From Mycobacterium lacus (GTDB taxonomy: Bacteria > Actinomycetota > Actinomycetes > Mycobacteriales > Mycobacteriaceae): a stretch of DNA of 64,000 bases. The notes below the pieces were generated by a model. It was not told the DNA's origin. It searched no databases and was given only the letters and a program-made list of their open reading frames with translations. Below are positions 1 through 8,794 of the stretch, one piece after another; position 1 is the stretch's first letter, and every line of letters begins with the position of its first letter. Both the position numbers and the translations under genes were made by a program. Location of the stretch: the NCBI RefSeq assembly GCF_010731535.1, contig NZ_AP022581.1, forward strand, positions 2,985,952 to 3,049,951. Direction: 5' to 3'.

Positions 1-183
1 GCACGGCCCGCATCGGTGTCGTCCGGGCGCGCGCTGCCGGCCACGCTCACCGGCCAAGGCCACATCCTGCTGAAGCGGGCGGAGGCAGTCGTGCGCGCCG
101 CCGATGCCCGCATCCTCGCCCGACTGAGCGGGGCTCAGCAGCGCGAGTTCAAACGCATGCTGCACACGCTCGGATCCGACTGA
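1..183 (+). CDS. MarR-family transcriptional regulator, C-terminal part (cut by window start)
   Basis: An open frame runs from the first base to a TGA at 181-183 and encodes 60 residues. They include a basic wing-like segment (RPASVSSGRALPATLT) and a final helix ending KRMLHTLGSD. This matches my memory of the C-terminus of Rv2887, a MarR-type winged-helix repressor whose loss in M. tuberculosis derepresses a methyltransferase and alters drug tolerance. The helix-turn-helix core lies outside the window. The gene converges on the amidase gene, 14 bp away. The family call rests on recalled similarity and neighbourhood. Confidence 0.75.
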   Translation, partial: ARPASVSSGRALPATLTGQGHILLKRAEAVVRAADARILARLSGAQQREFKRMLHTLGSD

Positions 184-197
184 CGCTCAGGCGCGAC

Positions 198-1613
198 TCA
201 CCGTTGGGGGCCCTGGATCCTGGCCCACGGCTGGGCCTCTTCGAGTTCATAGGCCAGTTCCAGCAGCCGCGCCTCGCGCCCCACGTCCGCGGACAGCATC
301 ATGCCTACGGGTAGGCCGTCGGCCGATTGAGCCAGCGGCAGCGATATCGCGGGCTCCCCGGTGACGTTTTGCAGCGGCGTGAACGCGACCCAGTCGACCA
401 GCCGGTCGATGACCTGCTGATAGTCGGTGGGCGCGAGATGCCCTACCCGCGGCGTCTCCTCGGCAACCGTTGGTGTGAGCACGGCGTCGTAGGTACCGAA
501 GAACGATGCGCTGCGCCGTCGCACCCTGCGCAGACGCAGGATCGCCAGCGGTAGCCGGTGCAGGTTACGGCCGCTGTGGCGGGCCAGCCCCAACGTCAGT
601 TTGTCCAGCCGGGTCGGGTCGAACGTGGCGCCGAATTCGCGCCGGCCGATCCGAACCTGCGCCAGCGCCAACAGTCCCCAATACAGCACGAAATCGTCCG
701 CGAAACTGTCCGGTACCGGAGGCTCGTCGACGTGTTCGACGTGGTGCCCCAGTTCCTCCAGCAGCGCCCCGGCCTTCAGTGTTAGCTCCCGCACCTGGGG
801 GCTGGCCTCGCGCAGCAATGAGCGGGTCACCATAGCGATGCTCAACCGCTGTTTGCCGGGCCGTGTGACGTCACCGATCGGCGGCAGCTTGGGGTTACGC
901 CAGAGACGCTCGGCCTCCCGGTAGAACGCGGCGGTGTCGCGTACCGATCGGGTCACCACGCCGTTGGCGACGATCCCCACCGGCATCCGTCGATACACCG
1001 GGTCCAGTGGCAACCGCCCGCGTGAGGGCTTCAGCCCGACGAGCCCGTTGCAGGACGCCGGGATGCGGATGGAACCGCCACCATCGTTGGCATGCGCGAT
1101 CGGCACCACACCAGCGGCGACGAGCGCGGCCGAGCCCGACGACGAGGCGCCCGCGGTGTAGTCGGTGTTCCACGGGTTGCGGACCGGTCCCAACCGGGGA
1201 TGCTCCGCGGCGGCGCTGAAGCCGAATTCCGACATCTGCGTCTTGCCCAGCGACACCAGCCCGGTGGCCCGCACCACCCGGGTTATCTCGCTGTCGGCGA
1301 CGGCCGCGTATGGTTCCCATGCGTCGGTGCCCCGCATCGACGGCTGCCCGGCGACGTCGACGTTGTCCTTGATGAATGTGGGCACGCCGTGAAAGAAGGC
1401 GTGGTCGGAGTCCCCTCTTGCGGCTGCGGCCCGTGCGGTGTCGAAGGCGGCGTAGGCCAAGCCGTTGAGTGCCGGGTTGACCGCTTCGGCGCGCGCGATC
1501 GCGGCCTCGGCGACCTCGCCCCGGGCCAGCCGGCCGGACCGGATGGCGTCGGCAAGGGCAACGGCGTCGAGGTCGCCGAGGGCGTCGTCAGTGAAAGCGT
1601 GTACGCGGTTCAT
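198..1613 (-). CDS. amiC: Amidase signature family protein (AmiC-like)
   Basis: This 471-residue protein belongs to the amidase signature family, which hydrolyses C-N bonds with a Ser-cisSer-Lys triad. Visible elements are Lys82 in FIKDN, a Gly/Ser-rich stretch at 153-162 carrying the cis-Ser, and the nucleophile Ser181 in GGGSIRIPA. The start is ATG (MNRVHAFTDD). The length agrees with the M. tuberculosis protein. It has no signal peptide, so it is probably cytosolic, and its substrate is unknown. It lies just downstream of tsf on the same strand (11 bp), so some read-through is possible, although no functional link with translation is evident. Confidence 0.9.
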   Translation of the reverse strand: MNRVHAFTDDALGDLDAVALADAIRSGRLARGEVAEAAIARAEAVNPALNGLAYAAFDTARAAAARGDSDHAFFHGVPTFIKDNVDVAGQPSMRGTDAWEPYAAVADSEITRVVRATGLVSLGKTQMSEFGFSAAAEHPRLGPVRNPWNTDYTAGASSSGSAALVAAGVVPIAHANDGGGSIRIPASCNGLVGLKPSRGRLPLDPVYRRMPVGIVANGVVTRSVRDTAAFYREAERLWRNPKLPPIGDVTRPGKQRLSIAMVTRSLLREASPQVRELTLKAGALLEELGHHVEHVDEPPVPDSFADDFVLYWGLLALAQVRIGRREFGATFDPTRLDKLTLGLARHSGRNLHRLPLAILRLRRVRRRSASFFGTYDAVLTPTVAEETPRVGHLAPTDYQQVIDRLVDWVAFTPLQNVTGEPAISLPLAQSADGLPVGMMLSADVGREARLLELAYELEEAQPWARIQGPQR

Positions 1614-1624
1614 ACTCTTGGCGG

Positions 1625-2440
1625 TTAAGCCTGGCCCACCTCGAAGCGAACGAACCGCGTCACCGTCACGCCGGCCTCGTCGAGCAGGGCCTTGACGGTC
1701 TTCTTGCTGTCGGCGACCGAGGGCTGCTCGAGCAGGACGGAATCCTTGAAGAAGCCGTTGAGGCGGCCCTCGACGATCTTGGGCAGGGCCTGCTCCGGCT
1801 TGCCCTCGGCCTTTGCGGTCTCCTCGGCGATGCGGCGTTCGCTGGCCACGACGTCCGCGGGCACGTCGTCGCGGGACAGGTAGCGCGCCTTGAGTGCGGC
1901 TATCTGCAGGGCGACGGCGTGCGCGGCTTCGGCATCGCCGCCGGTGTACTCGACCAGAACCCCTACCGCCGGCGGCAGATCGGCCGACCGCCGGTGCAGG
2001 TAGGTCTCGACGGTGCCGTCGAAAATCGCGACGCGGCGCAGTTCGAGCTTCTCGCCGATCTTGGCCGACAGCTCGGCGATCGCCTGCTCGACGGTCTTGT
2101 CGCCGGCGCTGGCACCCTTGAGCGCGTCGACGTCGGCGGCCTTCGATGCCGCAGCGGCGGCCACGATCTCGTCAGCCAGCTGTTGGAACTCCGCGTTCTT
2201 GGCAACGAAGTCCGTCTCGCAGTTCAGCTCGATCAGCGCGCCCTCTTTGGCCGCGACCAGACCTTCGGCCGTGGCCCGCTCGGCGCGTTTGCCGACATCC
2301 TTGGCGCCCTTGATGCGCAGCGCCTCGACGGCCTTGTCGAAGTCGCCGTCGGTTTCGGCCAGCGCGTTCTTGCAGTCGAGCATGCCGGCACCGGTCAGCT
2401 CCCGAAGTCGCTTGACATCGGCCGCGGTGAAGTTCGCCAT
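1625..2440 (-). CDS. tsf: Elongation factor Ts
   Basis: This is the 271-residue guanine-nucleotide exchange factor for EF-Tu. It begins [20 protein letters not shown] with the UBA-like N-terminal domain. The core motif [11 protein letters not shown] contacts EF-Tu, and the dimerisation/coiled-coil domain follows. The start at 2440 is preferred over a longer frame to 2566: it gives the family length, and the extension is low-complexity sequence overlapping rpsB. The ATG comes one base after the rpsB stop, the usual rpsB-tsf operon. Confidence 0.97.
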   Translation of the reverse strand: MANFTAADVKRLRELTGAGMLDCKNALAETDGDFDKAVEALRIKGAKDVGKRAERATAEGLVAAKEGALIELNCETDFVAKNAEFQQLADEIVAAAAASKAADVDALKGASAGDKTVEQAIAELSAKIGEKLELRRVAIFDGTVETYLHRRSADLPPAVGVLVEYTGGDAEAAHAVALQIAALKARYLSRDDVPADVVASERRIAEETAKAEGKPEQALPKIVEGRLNGFFKDSVLLEQPSVADSKKTVKALLDEAGVTVTRFVRFEVGQA

Positions 2441-2441
2441 A

Positions 2442-3266
2442 TCAGCCTTCCGTGGTTGTGGTGTCAGTGGTGGACTCGGTGCCGGCCGCGGGGGTTGCCG
2501 AGGCCAGCAGCTCCTGCTCCCACTCGGCCAGCGGCTCGGCCGATTCCGCTTCGGGCTTGCCGTCACCGCGGCCCAGACCGGCGCGGGCCTGCAGGCCCTC
2601 GGCGACCGCCGAGGCGATCACTTTGGTCAGCAGCGCGGCCGAGCGGATCGCGTCGTCATTGCCCGGGATCGGGTAGTCGACCTCGTCGGGGTCGCAGTTG
2701 GTGTCCAGGATCGCGATGACCGGGATGCCCAGTTTCCGGGCCTCGCCGACGGCGATGTGCTCCTTGTTGGTGTCGACGACCCAGATCGCCGACGGCACCT
2801 TGGCCATGTCGCGGATGCCGCCGAGGCTGCGCTCGAGCTTGTTCTTCTCGCGGGTCAGGCCCAGGATCTCCTTCTTGGTGCGGCCCTCGAAGCCACCGGT
2901 CTGCTCCATCGCCTCGAGCTCTTTGAGACGCTGCAGGCGCTTGTGCACCGTGGAGAAGTTGGTGAGCATGCCGCCCAGCCAGCGCTGGTTCACGTATGGC
3001 ATGCCGACGCGGGTCGCTTCGGCCGCGACGGACTCCTGTGCCTGCTTCTTGGTGCCGACGAACAGCACCGACCCGCCGTGGGCCACAGTCTCTTTGACGA
3101 ACTCGTACGCCTTGTCGATGAAGGTCAGCGTCTGCTGGAGGTCGATGATGTAGATGCCGTTGCGGTCAGTGAAGATAAACCGCTTCATCTTGGGATTCCA
3201 CCGACGGGTCTGATGCCCGAAGTGGGTGCCGCTATCAAGCAGCTGCTTCATGGTCACTACGGCCAT
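2442..3266 (-). CDS. rpsB: 30S ribosomal protein S2
   Basis: The 274-residue S2 protein starts [20 protein letters not shown], the canonical start of the family. It contains the conserved block [20 protein letters not shown] and the segment [21 protein letters not shown]2 binds late to the small subunit near S1 and the Shine-Dalgarno duplex. An acidic, Ala/Thr-rich C-terminal tail is typical of actinobacteria. It is the first gene of the rpsB-tsf operon and lies behind a structured upstream region (two hairpins at 3296-3367). Confidence 0.97.
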   Translation of the reverse strand: MAVVTMKQLLDSGTHFGHQTRRWNPKMKRFIFTDRNGIYIIDLQQTLTFIDKAYEFVKETVAHGGSVLFVGTKKQAQESVAAEATRVGMPYVNQRWLGGMLTNFSTVHKRLQRLKELEAMEQTGGFEGRTKKEILGLTREKNKLERSLGGIRDMAKVPSAIWVVDTNKEHIAVGEARKLGIPVIAILDTNCDPDEVDYPIPGNDDAIRSAALLTKVIASAVAEGLQARAGLGRGDGKPEAESAEPLAEWEQELLASATPAAGTESTTDTTTTEG

Positions 3267-3295
3267 GCTTGTGCCTTACTTGTGTGTCGGTTGTC

Positions 3296-3367
3296 GCCCG
3301 GCATCGGGTGAAGCCGGGCCCTGGCGTCTGCTGCGATGCCGGACCCTGTTACGGGACCGCCCGGCAT
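3296..3367 (-). promoter_or_regulatory. Two hairpins in the presumed rpsB leader
   Basis: The 282-bp gap between rpsB and the M23 gene contains a perfect 7-bp inverted repeat (3296-3302 with 3313-3319, GCCCGGC/GCCGGGC). It also holds a larger compound hairpin (3336-3342 with 3361-3367, ATGCCGG/CCGGCAT, with an inner CCC/GGG pair). On the minus strand both lie 30-100 nt before the rpsB ATG, so they would sit in its leader RNA. S2 leaders are autoregulatory in some bacteria; whether this one is regulatory is speculation. Confidence 0.3.
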
Positions 3368-3548
3368 GCGGTGCGAACTCCGCAAGAAACTCAGAGCCGC
3401 GGCGCAAGCGCGCGAAGTCAGCCCGCGAACGAGCTGCGACGAGCAGTTTACACCGGCCCAGCTGGCGCTTTGTCCACAGCGGCGCCGTCGTGCACAGAAC
3501 GGGCCGACCCGGCTGGCCGGGTCACCGGCACGCGAGTGAACTGTATAC

Positions 3549-4049
3549 ATGCGGTGGGTGATGCTGTTGGCCCTGGCACTGCTGTGTACAGCGCCGGCGC
3601 ATGCCGAGGGCGAGCGGCTTCAGTGGCCGTTGCGGCCGCCTCCGGGCGTCGTCCGCGGATTCGACGCGCCGTCGCCCAACTGGAATCCCGGGCACCGGGG
3701 CGTCGACCTGGCCGGGGCGCCGGGACAGCCCGTCTACGCCGCCGGCAATGCCACCGTGGTCTTCGCCGGGATGCTGGCGGGACGGCCCGTCGTTGCGCTG
3801 GCCCACCCCGGCGGTCTGCACACCAGCTACGAGCCGGTCCGGGCCGCCGTCCGGGTCGGGCAGCCGGTGACGACCGCGACGGTCATCGGCGAGGTGGTTG
3901 CCGGGCACCCCGGCTGCTCGACCGCTGCGTGCCTGCACTGGGGCGCGATGTGGGGTCCGGCGTCGGCCGCCCGGTATGTCGATCCGCTGGGTCTGTTGAG
4001 GTCCACTCCGCTCCGGCTCAAACCGCTGGGACGACTAACGGTGTGCTAA
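3549..4049 (+). CDS. Secreted M23-type (LytM fold) peptidase-like protein
   Basis: The protein has 166 residues with a clear signal peptide (residues 1-19, [19 protein letters not shown]). One M23 domain follows. It shows the zinc-ligand motif H49-x3-D53 in HRGVDLAG, a histidine at 91 (LHTSYEPV) matching the catalytic His of LytM, and the final ligand His130 in CLHWG. The canonical HxH motif is CxH here, so the first His, normally catalytic, is Cys128. The protein probably acts in the periplasm on peptidoglycan, or has become a regulator or scaffold. It corresponds by position to Rv2891. The stop overlaps the convergent PPE stop by 3-4 bases. Confidence 0.85.
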   Translation: MRWVMLLALALLCTAPAHAEGERLQWPLRPPPGVVRGFDAPSPNWNPGHRGVDLAGAPGQPVYAAGNATVVFAGMLAGRPVVALAHPGGLHTSYEPVRAAVRVGQPVTTATVIGEVVAGHPGCSTAACLHWGAMWGPASAARYVDPLGLLRSTPLRLKPLGRLTVC

Positions 4050-5311
4050 CCGGCGAACGGCGGGCGCTGCATCACCGCCAGGCGGAACCCGTACTTGTGG
4101 CCATAGCCGCCACCCGTGGCCTGGCCAGCGCCGGACATTTGGATTCCCCGGAGCAGGGCGTTTTCCGTCGGACCCTTCAGGATTTCGGTGACATTGTTCG
4201 CGACCGGCCCTCCCATAGCTGTCGGATTGGCCATTCGAACGCGGAAGGCCCAATCCTCCGGTACCCGCAACGATCCAATCGAGCCACCCTTGCCCAATGC
4301 CGCGCTCGGGTGGCCCTGATATGCCCAGTACTGCGACACCGCCGTCGGCACGCCGCGAACAACGGCGCCGCCCGCGCCGGCCGCGGTGCCGTGGCCCGCC
4401 CCGAAACCGGACGCCAAGCTCGGTCCCCACCAGTCAAGGACCGAGGATCCGGCGTCACCCGCGCCACCCGGGGTGCCTGGGATCATTTGCTGGACGATCG
4501 AGGCAACATATTGGCTTATCCCGGCAAAGAAATAGGATTGCCCGAGGATCCGGACAATTGTGACCCGGTTGGCGACCGTGAGGTCAGGCAGGTGCGCCTC
4601 AATCCACTGCGCGATTTCCCAGTACCACGGCATCGACGCCGGCGACGAGAGTTGCCGTAGCACTTCGGCGACCGCGGTGGCAGCGACGAGCTGTGGGGTC
4701 ATCGACGCCGTCGACGCGGCGCTTTCGGCAGGTGCGGCGACGGCTTGGCCGACCGCCGCGGCTTGCAGGACCACTGCGGCCGGGTTGGTGGTTTCTGGCG
4801 CCGGCATGAAGGGGGTCAACACCGAGGCCGTCGCCGAGGAGCTGGCGTAGGCGTACATGGCGGCCGCATCCTGGGCCCACATCTCGGCGTACTGCGCCTC
4901 GGTGGCCGCGATCGCCGGGGTGTTCTGACCGAAGAAATTGGTCGTGATCAGCGTCATCAACAAAGCCCGATTGGCCGCGATCACCGGTGGCGGCACCGTC
5001 ATCGCAAACGCGAGCTCATAGGCCGCCGCGGCCGCCCTGGCCTGTGTGCCCGCCTGCTCCGCCCGCTGCGCGGTAGTGCCGAGCCACGCCGCGTAAGGCG
5101 CGACCGCGGCCACCATCGCCGCCGACGCGGGCCCCACCCACTGCGCGCTGGTCAGCTCGGAGATCACCGAGCTGTAGCCGGCGGCCGCCAGCGCCAATTC
5201 GGCCGCCAGACCATCCCAGGCCGCCGCGGCGGCCAGCAACGGTCCCGATCCCGGACCCGCATACATGCGCCCAGAGTTGATCTCGGGCGGTAAAGCGCCG
5301 AAGTCCCACAC
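4046..5311 (-). CDS. PPE family protein (SVP-type subfamily)
   Basis: The 421-residue protein begins [19 protein letters not shown], the PPE signature at residues 8-10. It has the helical PPE domain of about 180 residues, including the conserved WxG-like turn [10 protein letters not shown]. The C-terminal half contains GSLRVPEDW, a variant of the GxxSVPxxW motif with Arg in place of Ser, which puts it in the SVP group. PPE proteins are exported by type VII secretion, usually paired with a PE protein; no PE gene is next to it. It corresponds by position to PPE45 (Rv2892c). Confidence 0.92.
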   Translation of the reverse strand: MWDFGALPPEINSGRMYAGPGSGPLLAAAAAWDGLAAELALAAAGYSSVISELTSAQWVGPASAAMVAAVAPYAAWLGTTAQRAEQAGTQARAAAAAYELAFAMTVPPPVIAANRALLMTLITTNFFGQNTPAIAATEAQYAEMWAQDAAAMYAYASSSATASVLTPFMPAPETTNPAAVVLQAAAVGQAVAAPAESAASTASMTPQLVAATAVAEVLRQLSSPASMPWYWEIAQWIEAHLPDLTVANRVTIVRILGQSYFFAGISQYVASIVQQMIPGTPGGAGDAGSSVLDWWGPSLASGFGAGHGTAAGAGGAVVRGVPTAVSQYWAYQGHPSAALGKGGSIGSLRVPEDWAFRVRMANPTAMGGPVANNVTEILKGPTENALLRGIQMSGAGQATGGGYGHKYGFRLAVMQRPPFAG

Positions 5312-5722
5312 AATCCCTCCTCAGCCGGCCGAGATCGCGGCAACGTTCTCGACCGCCCCATGGGAATGGGTGGTGACCCGCGGCGCCGTCACGAACCAAG
5401 CCGGCTGTCCACGTGGATCGCACGGCGGCAACCCTGCCGGTCGTAAGGCAAACCATTCCATCTGTGCTCTCATCGCTGATAGCTGGATAGTTGGCACCGT
5501 CGCCGCCAGCATTTTCGGGTATGCGGTTACAAACAATAAGCGCTTTCTGCCCCAGTTGATTCAGGCAACAGTCGCTTATTAGTGCGATAAGACGGTCATC
5601 CCGGGAAACACCGTCGGATTGTTGATTTCCGGCGAGTCGCCGTTAATCCGCGAATCGCCAACTTTTCATCCAAAGTTAGGATTCTGTCGTCCTCGCCCGT
5701 CCACTCCACAACCCTCATACCA
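5312..5722. other. 411-bp intergenic region between the PPE gene and xerC
   Basis: I see no convincing gene here. The short frames have mixed composition and no recognisable domain. M. tuberculosis carries an oxidoreductase gene (Rv2893) at this point, which is absent here. The 5312-5400 part must contain the PPE promoter, because that gene reads leftward. The region around 5530-5650 is noticeably AT-richer than its surroundings and could be a remnant of rearrangement. Confidence 0.5.
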
Positions 5723-6619
5723 TCAAGCCCGCGGATGGGCTTGATCGTGCACCGCTCGCAACCGGGCGACCGTGACATGGGTGTACAGCTGGGTGGTCGC
5801 CAGGCTGGAATGACCCAGCAACTCCTGGACCACGCGCAGGTCGGCGCCGCCTTCAAGCAGGTGGGTTGCCGCGCTGTGCCGCAGCCCGTGCGGACCCATG
5901 TCGGGCGCGCCGTCCACCGCGGCAACGGTCTGGTGCACCACGGTGCGCGCCTGCCGCACATCGAGCCGCCGCCCCCGGGCGCCGAGCAACAGCGCCGCGC
6001 CGGACTCCGCGGTGGCCAGCGCGGGACGCCCGTCGGCCAGCCAGTCAGATAGCGCGTCGGCGGCGGGCTGGCCGTACGGCGCGGTGCGCTGCTTGTTTCC
6101 CTTACCGAGAACTCGCACCAGCCGATGACCGGAGTCGATGTCGTCGACGTCGAGGCCGCACAGTTCGCTGACCCGGATTCCGGTGGCATACAACAGTTCG
6201 ACAATCAGCCGGTCCCGCAGAGCCAGCGGATCACCTTGTTCGGCACCGGATTTCGCCGCCGCCATGGCCGCCAGCGCCTGGTCCTGGCGCAGCACCGCCG
6301 GCAGTGTGCGATGCGCTTTCGGCGCCTGCAACCGGGCGGCGGGGTCGGTGGCCAGCAGGCCGCGCCGGGCCGCCCACGCGGTGAACGCCTTGACCGCCGA
6401 GGCGCGCCGGGCCAGGGTCGTGCGCGCCGCGCCGGCGCCGGCCGCGGTGGCCAGCCACGACCGCAGGACCGGCGGGCTCAGCGCGTCCAGATCGGCCCCG
6501 CGGTCGGCGAGAAAGGCGAGCAGCGAGCGCAGGTCGCCCAGGTATGCGCGGCGGGTGTGCACCGAGCGACCGCACTGCAGCGCCAGATAGTCGTCGAACT
6601 CGTCGAGGACGGTCTCCAC
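5723..6619 (-). CDS. xerC: Tyrosine recombinase XerC
   Basis: This is a 298-residue site-specific recombinase that resolves chromosome dimers at dif together with XerD. All six catalytic residues are present: Arg149 (TGIRVSELC), Lys173 (GKGNKQR), His244 and Arg247 ([10 protein letters not shown]), His270 (LLGHSS) and the nucleophile Tyr279 (TQLYTHV). The N-terminal SAM-like DNA-binding domain covers residues 1-85. The GTG at 6619 gives exactly the family length; a longer frame reaches 6670. It stands alone, with a 117-bp gap to the siderophore-interacting gene. Confidence 0.95.
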   Translation of the reverse strand: METVLDEFDDYLALQCGRSVHTRRAYLGDLRSLLAFLADRGADLDALSPPVLRSWLATAAGAGAARTTLARRASAVKAFTAWAARRGLLATDPAARLQAPKAHRTLPAVLRQDQALAAMAAAKSGAEQGDPLALRDRLIVELLYATGIRVSELCGLDVDDIDSGHRLVRVLGKGNKQRTAPYGQPAADALSDWLADGRPALATAESGAALLLGARGRRLDVRQARTVVHQTVAAVDGAPDMGPHGLRHSAATHLLEGGADLRVVQELLGHSSLATTQLYTHVTVARLRAVHDQAHPRA

Positions 6620-6736
6620 CCCCCCACGGTCGCAGGCGCGTCCCGCCGAGTGGTATTCGACGCGCCGCAATGTGTCCGGGGTGAGATCTTTGAGGTCCCC
6701 ATGCCGTGGGGTGGAGATCCCAGCCGGTGGTCAGCG

Positions 6737-7588
6737 CTACTGAGCCCCCGCCTCCGCCTCGGCCAGTTCTTTCTTCCACTGCCGGAACGTCTCTTCGGTG
6801 CGTCCGCGCCGCCAGTAACCGGAGATGGACGACGCCCACGCCCCGTCCACACCGCGCGCATTGCGGATGTAGGGGCGCAAGTTGTGCATGACGGCTTGTG
6901 CCTCGCCGTGGATGAAGACGTGCACCTGCCCCGGTAACCACTCGGCGGTGGTGACCGCCTCGATCAGCGGTGCGTGATCACCGGCGCGGTCCTCGGGAAC
7001 CAAATCGGCCCGGCCGCCGCGATAAACCCAGTTCACCTGAACAGCCTTCGGCGCCGTCAATCCGATCTCGTCATCAGGGCCTGCGACTTCGATGAAGGCC
7101 TTGCCGATTGCGTTGTCGGGCAACGCTTCCAACGCCGCCGCCATGGCCGGGAGCGCGGATTCGTCCCCGGCCAATAGATGCCAGTCGGCGGCCCGGTCGG
7201 GGGTGTAGGCGCCGCCCGGGCCCATCAGGTATATCGGCTGACCGGGTTGGGCCGATAGCGCCCACGGACCGGCTATCCCGCGCTCACCGTGCACCACGAT
7301 GTCCACGGCAATCTCGCCGGCCGCGACGTCGACGCGCCGGACGGTCATGGTCCGCACCGAAGGCCGCTTCTCGGGGGGCAGGCCCGCAAAGCTGTCCAGG
7401 GTCAACGGCCGCGCCAACCCGGCCACGTCGACGTCGTCGGCGAGGAATACCAGCTTGACGTAAGAGTCGGTGAACTTGCTGGGCACGAAGCTGTCGAAGT
7501 CCCTGCCGCCGAGCACTACCCGAACCATGTGCGGTGTGAGCTGTTGGGTACCGACAACCTCGAAGGCTTGCAGAGGTCGACCTGCCAC
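6737..7588 (-). CDS. viuB: Siderophore-interacting FAD-binding reductase (ViuB-like)
   Basis: The 283-residue cytosolic protein belongs to the SIP/ViuB family, which uses FAD and NAD(P)H to reduce ferric siderophores and release iron. The N-terminal FAD-binding barrel carries the flavin motif RTMTVRR near residue 79. The C-terminal SIP domain contains GDESALPAMAAALEAL and ends with SGYWRRGRTEE, characteristic of the family. In mycobacteria the likely substrates are carboxymycobactin or mycobactin. It corresponds by position to Rv2895c. It is 33 bp downstream of dprA on the same strand. No IdeR-type box was evident by eye. Confidence 0.85.
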   Translation of the reverse strand: MAGRPLQAFEVVGTQQLTPHMVRVVLGGRDFDSFVPSKFTDSYVKLVFLADDVDVAGLARPLTLDSFAGLPPEKRPSVRTMTVRRVDVAAGEIAVDIVVHGERGIAGPWALSAQPGQPIYLMGPGGAYTPDRAADWHLLAGDESALPAMAAALEALPDNAIGKAFIEVAGPDDEIGLTAPKAVQVNWVYRGGRADLVPEDRAGDHAPLIEAVTTAEWLPGQVHVFIHGEAQAVMHNLRPYIRNARGVDGAWASSISGYWRRGRTEETFRQWKKELAEAEAGAQ

Positions 7589-7621
7589 TCTGTCCTCCTG
7601 TCCAGACTCGACCCTCGTTGA

Positions 7622-8794
7622 CTATACGAGCCGCGGCTGCGAAATCCGGGCCGCGGCGTCGGCCTTAGCGACGCGAACGATTCGCCACCGACCGTCGTGG
7701 CGCTCAGCCAACCCGGTCACCTCGAGGATCGCCAGCGGCCCCAGTACCCGCTCGGGCATCAGTCCGGAGGCGACGGCGATCTCGTCGATCGTGGCGGCGC
7801 CCCGGCCCGGCAACGCCTCGTACACCTGACGCTCGGCTTCGCCGAGCCCGTCCAACGCCGTCATCGGCCGGGGTTCTTCGGGCGCCAGCTCGCCGATGCG
7901 ACCGATCAGCTCGACGATGTCGTCGGCTCGGGTGATCAACTCCGCGCCGTTGCGCAGCAGCAGATGACAACCCGCCGACGCCGACGACGTGACCGGCCCG
8001 GGAACCGCCGCCACCACCCGGCCCAGCGCCCGTGCCCAGGCGGCGGTATTCGCGGCGCCGCTGCGCAAGCCCGCTTCCACGACGACGGCCGCCGCGGCAA
8101 CCGCGGCCACCAGGCGGTTGCGGATCAGGAATCGGTGCCGGGCCGGGCGGACGCCGGGCGGGTATTCGGTGAACAGCAGCCCGTGCTGGCCGATGCGATG
8201 CAGCAGCGCCGAGTGGCCGGCCGGATAGGGGATGTCGAAGCCGCCCGCCAGCACCGCCACGGTGATGCCGTCGGAACTGAGCGCGGCGCGATGAGCGGCG
8301 CCGTCGATGCCGTACGCGCCACCAGAGACCACCGCGACGTCGCGCTCGACCAGCCCGGCCGCCAGATCCGAGGTCACGTGTTCGCCGTAGGCCGTGGCGG
8401 CCCGGGTTCCCACGACGGCCGCGGCCCGCTGGGCGACCTCGTCGAGACGGGCGGGACCCAGCGCCCATAGCACCATCGGCGGCCCGCCGCGGAACCTGTC
8501 CCGGGCTCCGGGGCCGCGGAATGCAGCGAACGCGAGGACCGGCCACTCGTCGTCGTCAGGGGTGATCAGTCGCCCGCCGCGGCGGGCGAGTAGCTCGAGA
8601 TCGGCTGCTGCCTGGTCGATTCCGCGCCTGGACTCGGTGTGCCGCGCCAGATCCTCGTCGACCTGCCCGCGCCGGACGCGCTCGGCCGCCTCCATCGGGC
8701 CGACCCGGCGGACCAGTGCCGCCAGTTCCGCGCACGGCGGCTCCGCCACCCGGGACAGATAAGCCCACGCCCGCAATGCCGGACCGCCACTCAT
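7622..8794 (-). CDS. dprA: DNA-processing protein DprA
   Basis: The 390-residue protein has the Rossmann-like DprA fold: AAAVVGTRAATAYGEHVTSD, then VAVVSGGAYGIDGAAHRAAL, then AVLAGGFDIPYPAGHSALL, with the conserved RFLIRNRLVA. A winged-helix C-terminal domain ends the protein. DprA loads RecA onto incoming single-stranded DNA in transformable bacteria; mycobacteria keep the gene although classical competence is not established. The ATG at 8794 overlaps the upstream stop (TCAT on the plus strand), showing tight coupling with the YifB/ComM-like gene. A longer frame to 8884 was rejected for that reason. Confidence 0.92.
   Translation of the reverse strand: MSGGPALRAWAYLSRVAEPPCAELAALVRRVGPMEAAERVRRGQVDEDLARHTESRRGIDQAAADLELLARRGGRLITPDDDEWPVLAFAAFRGPGARDRFRGGPPMVLWALGPARLDEVAQRAAAVVGTRAATAYGEHVTSDLAAGLVERDVAVVSGGAYGIDGAAHRAALSSDGITVAVLAGGFDIPYPAGHSALLHRIGQHGLLFTEYPPGVRPARHRFLIRNRLVAAVAAAAVVVEAGLRSGAANTAAWARALGRVVAAVPGPVTSSASAGCHLLLRNGAELITRADDIVELIGRIGELAPEEPRPMTALDGLGEAERQVYEALPGRGAATIDEIAVASGLMPERVLGPLAILEVTGLAERHDGRWRIVRVAKADAAARISQPRLV

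Noticed and set aside
3470..3478. TTGTCCACA, a perfect DnaA-box 9-mer upstream of the M23 gene
   Set aside because: It is single. About half of one such match is expected by chance in a 64-kb window, and no cluster or AT-rich unwinding element is nearby.
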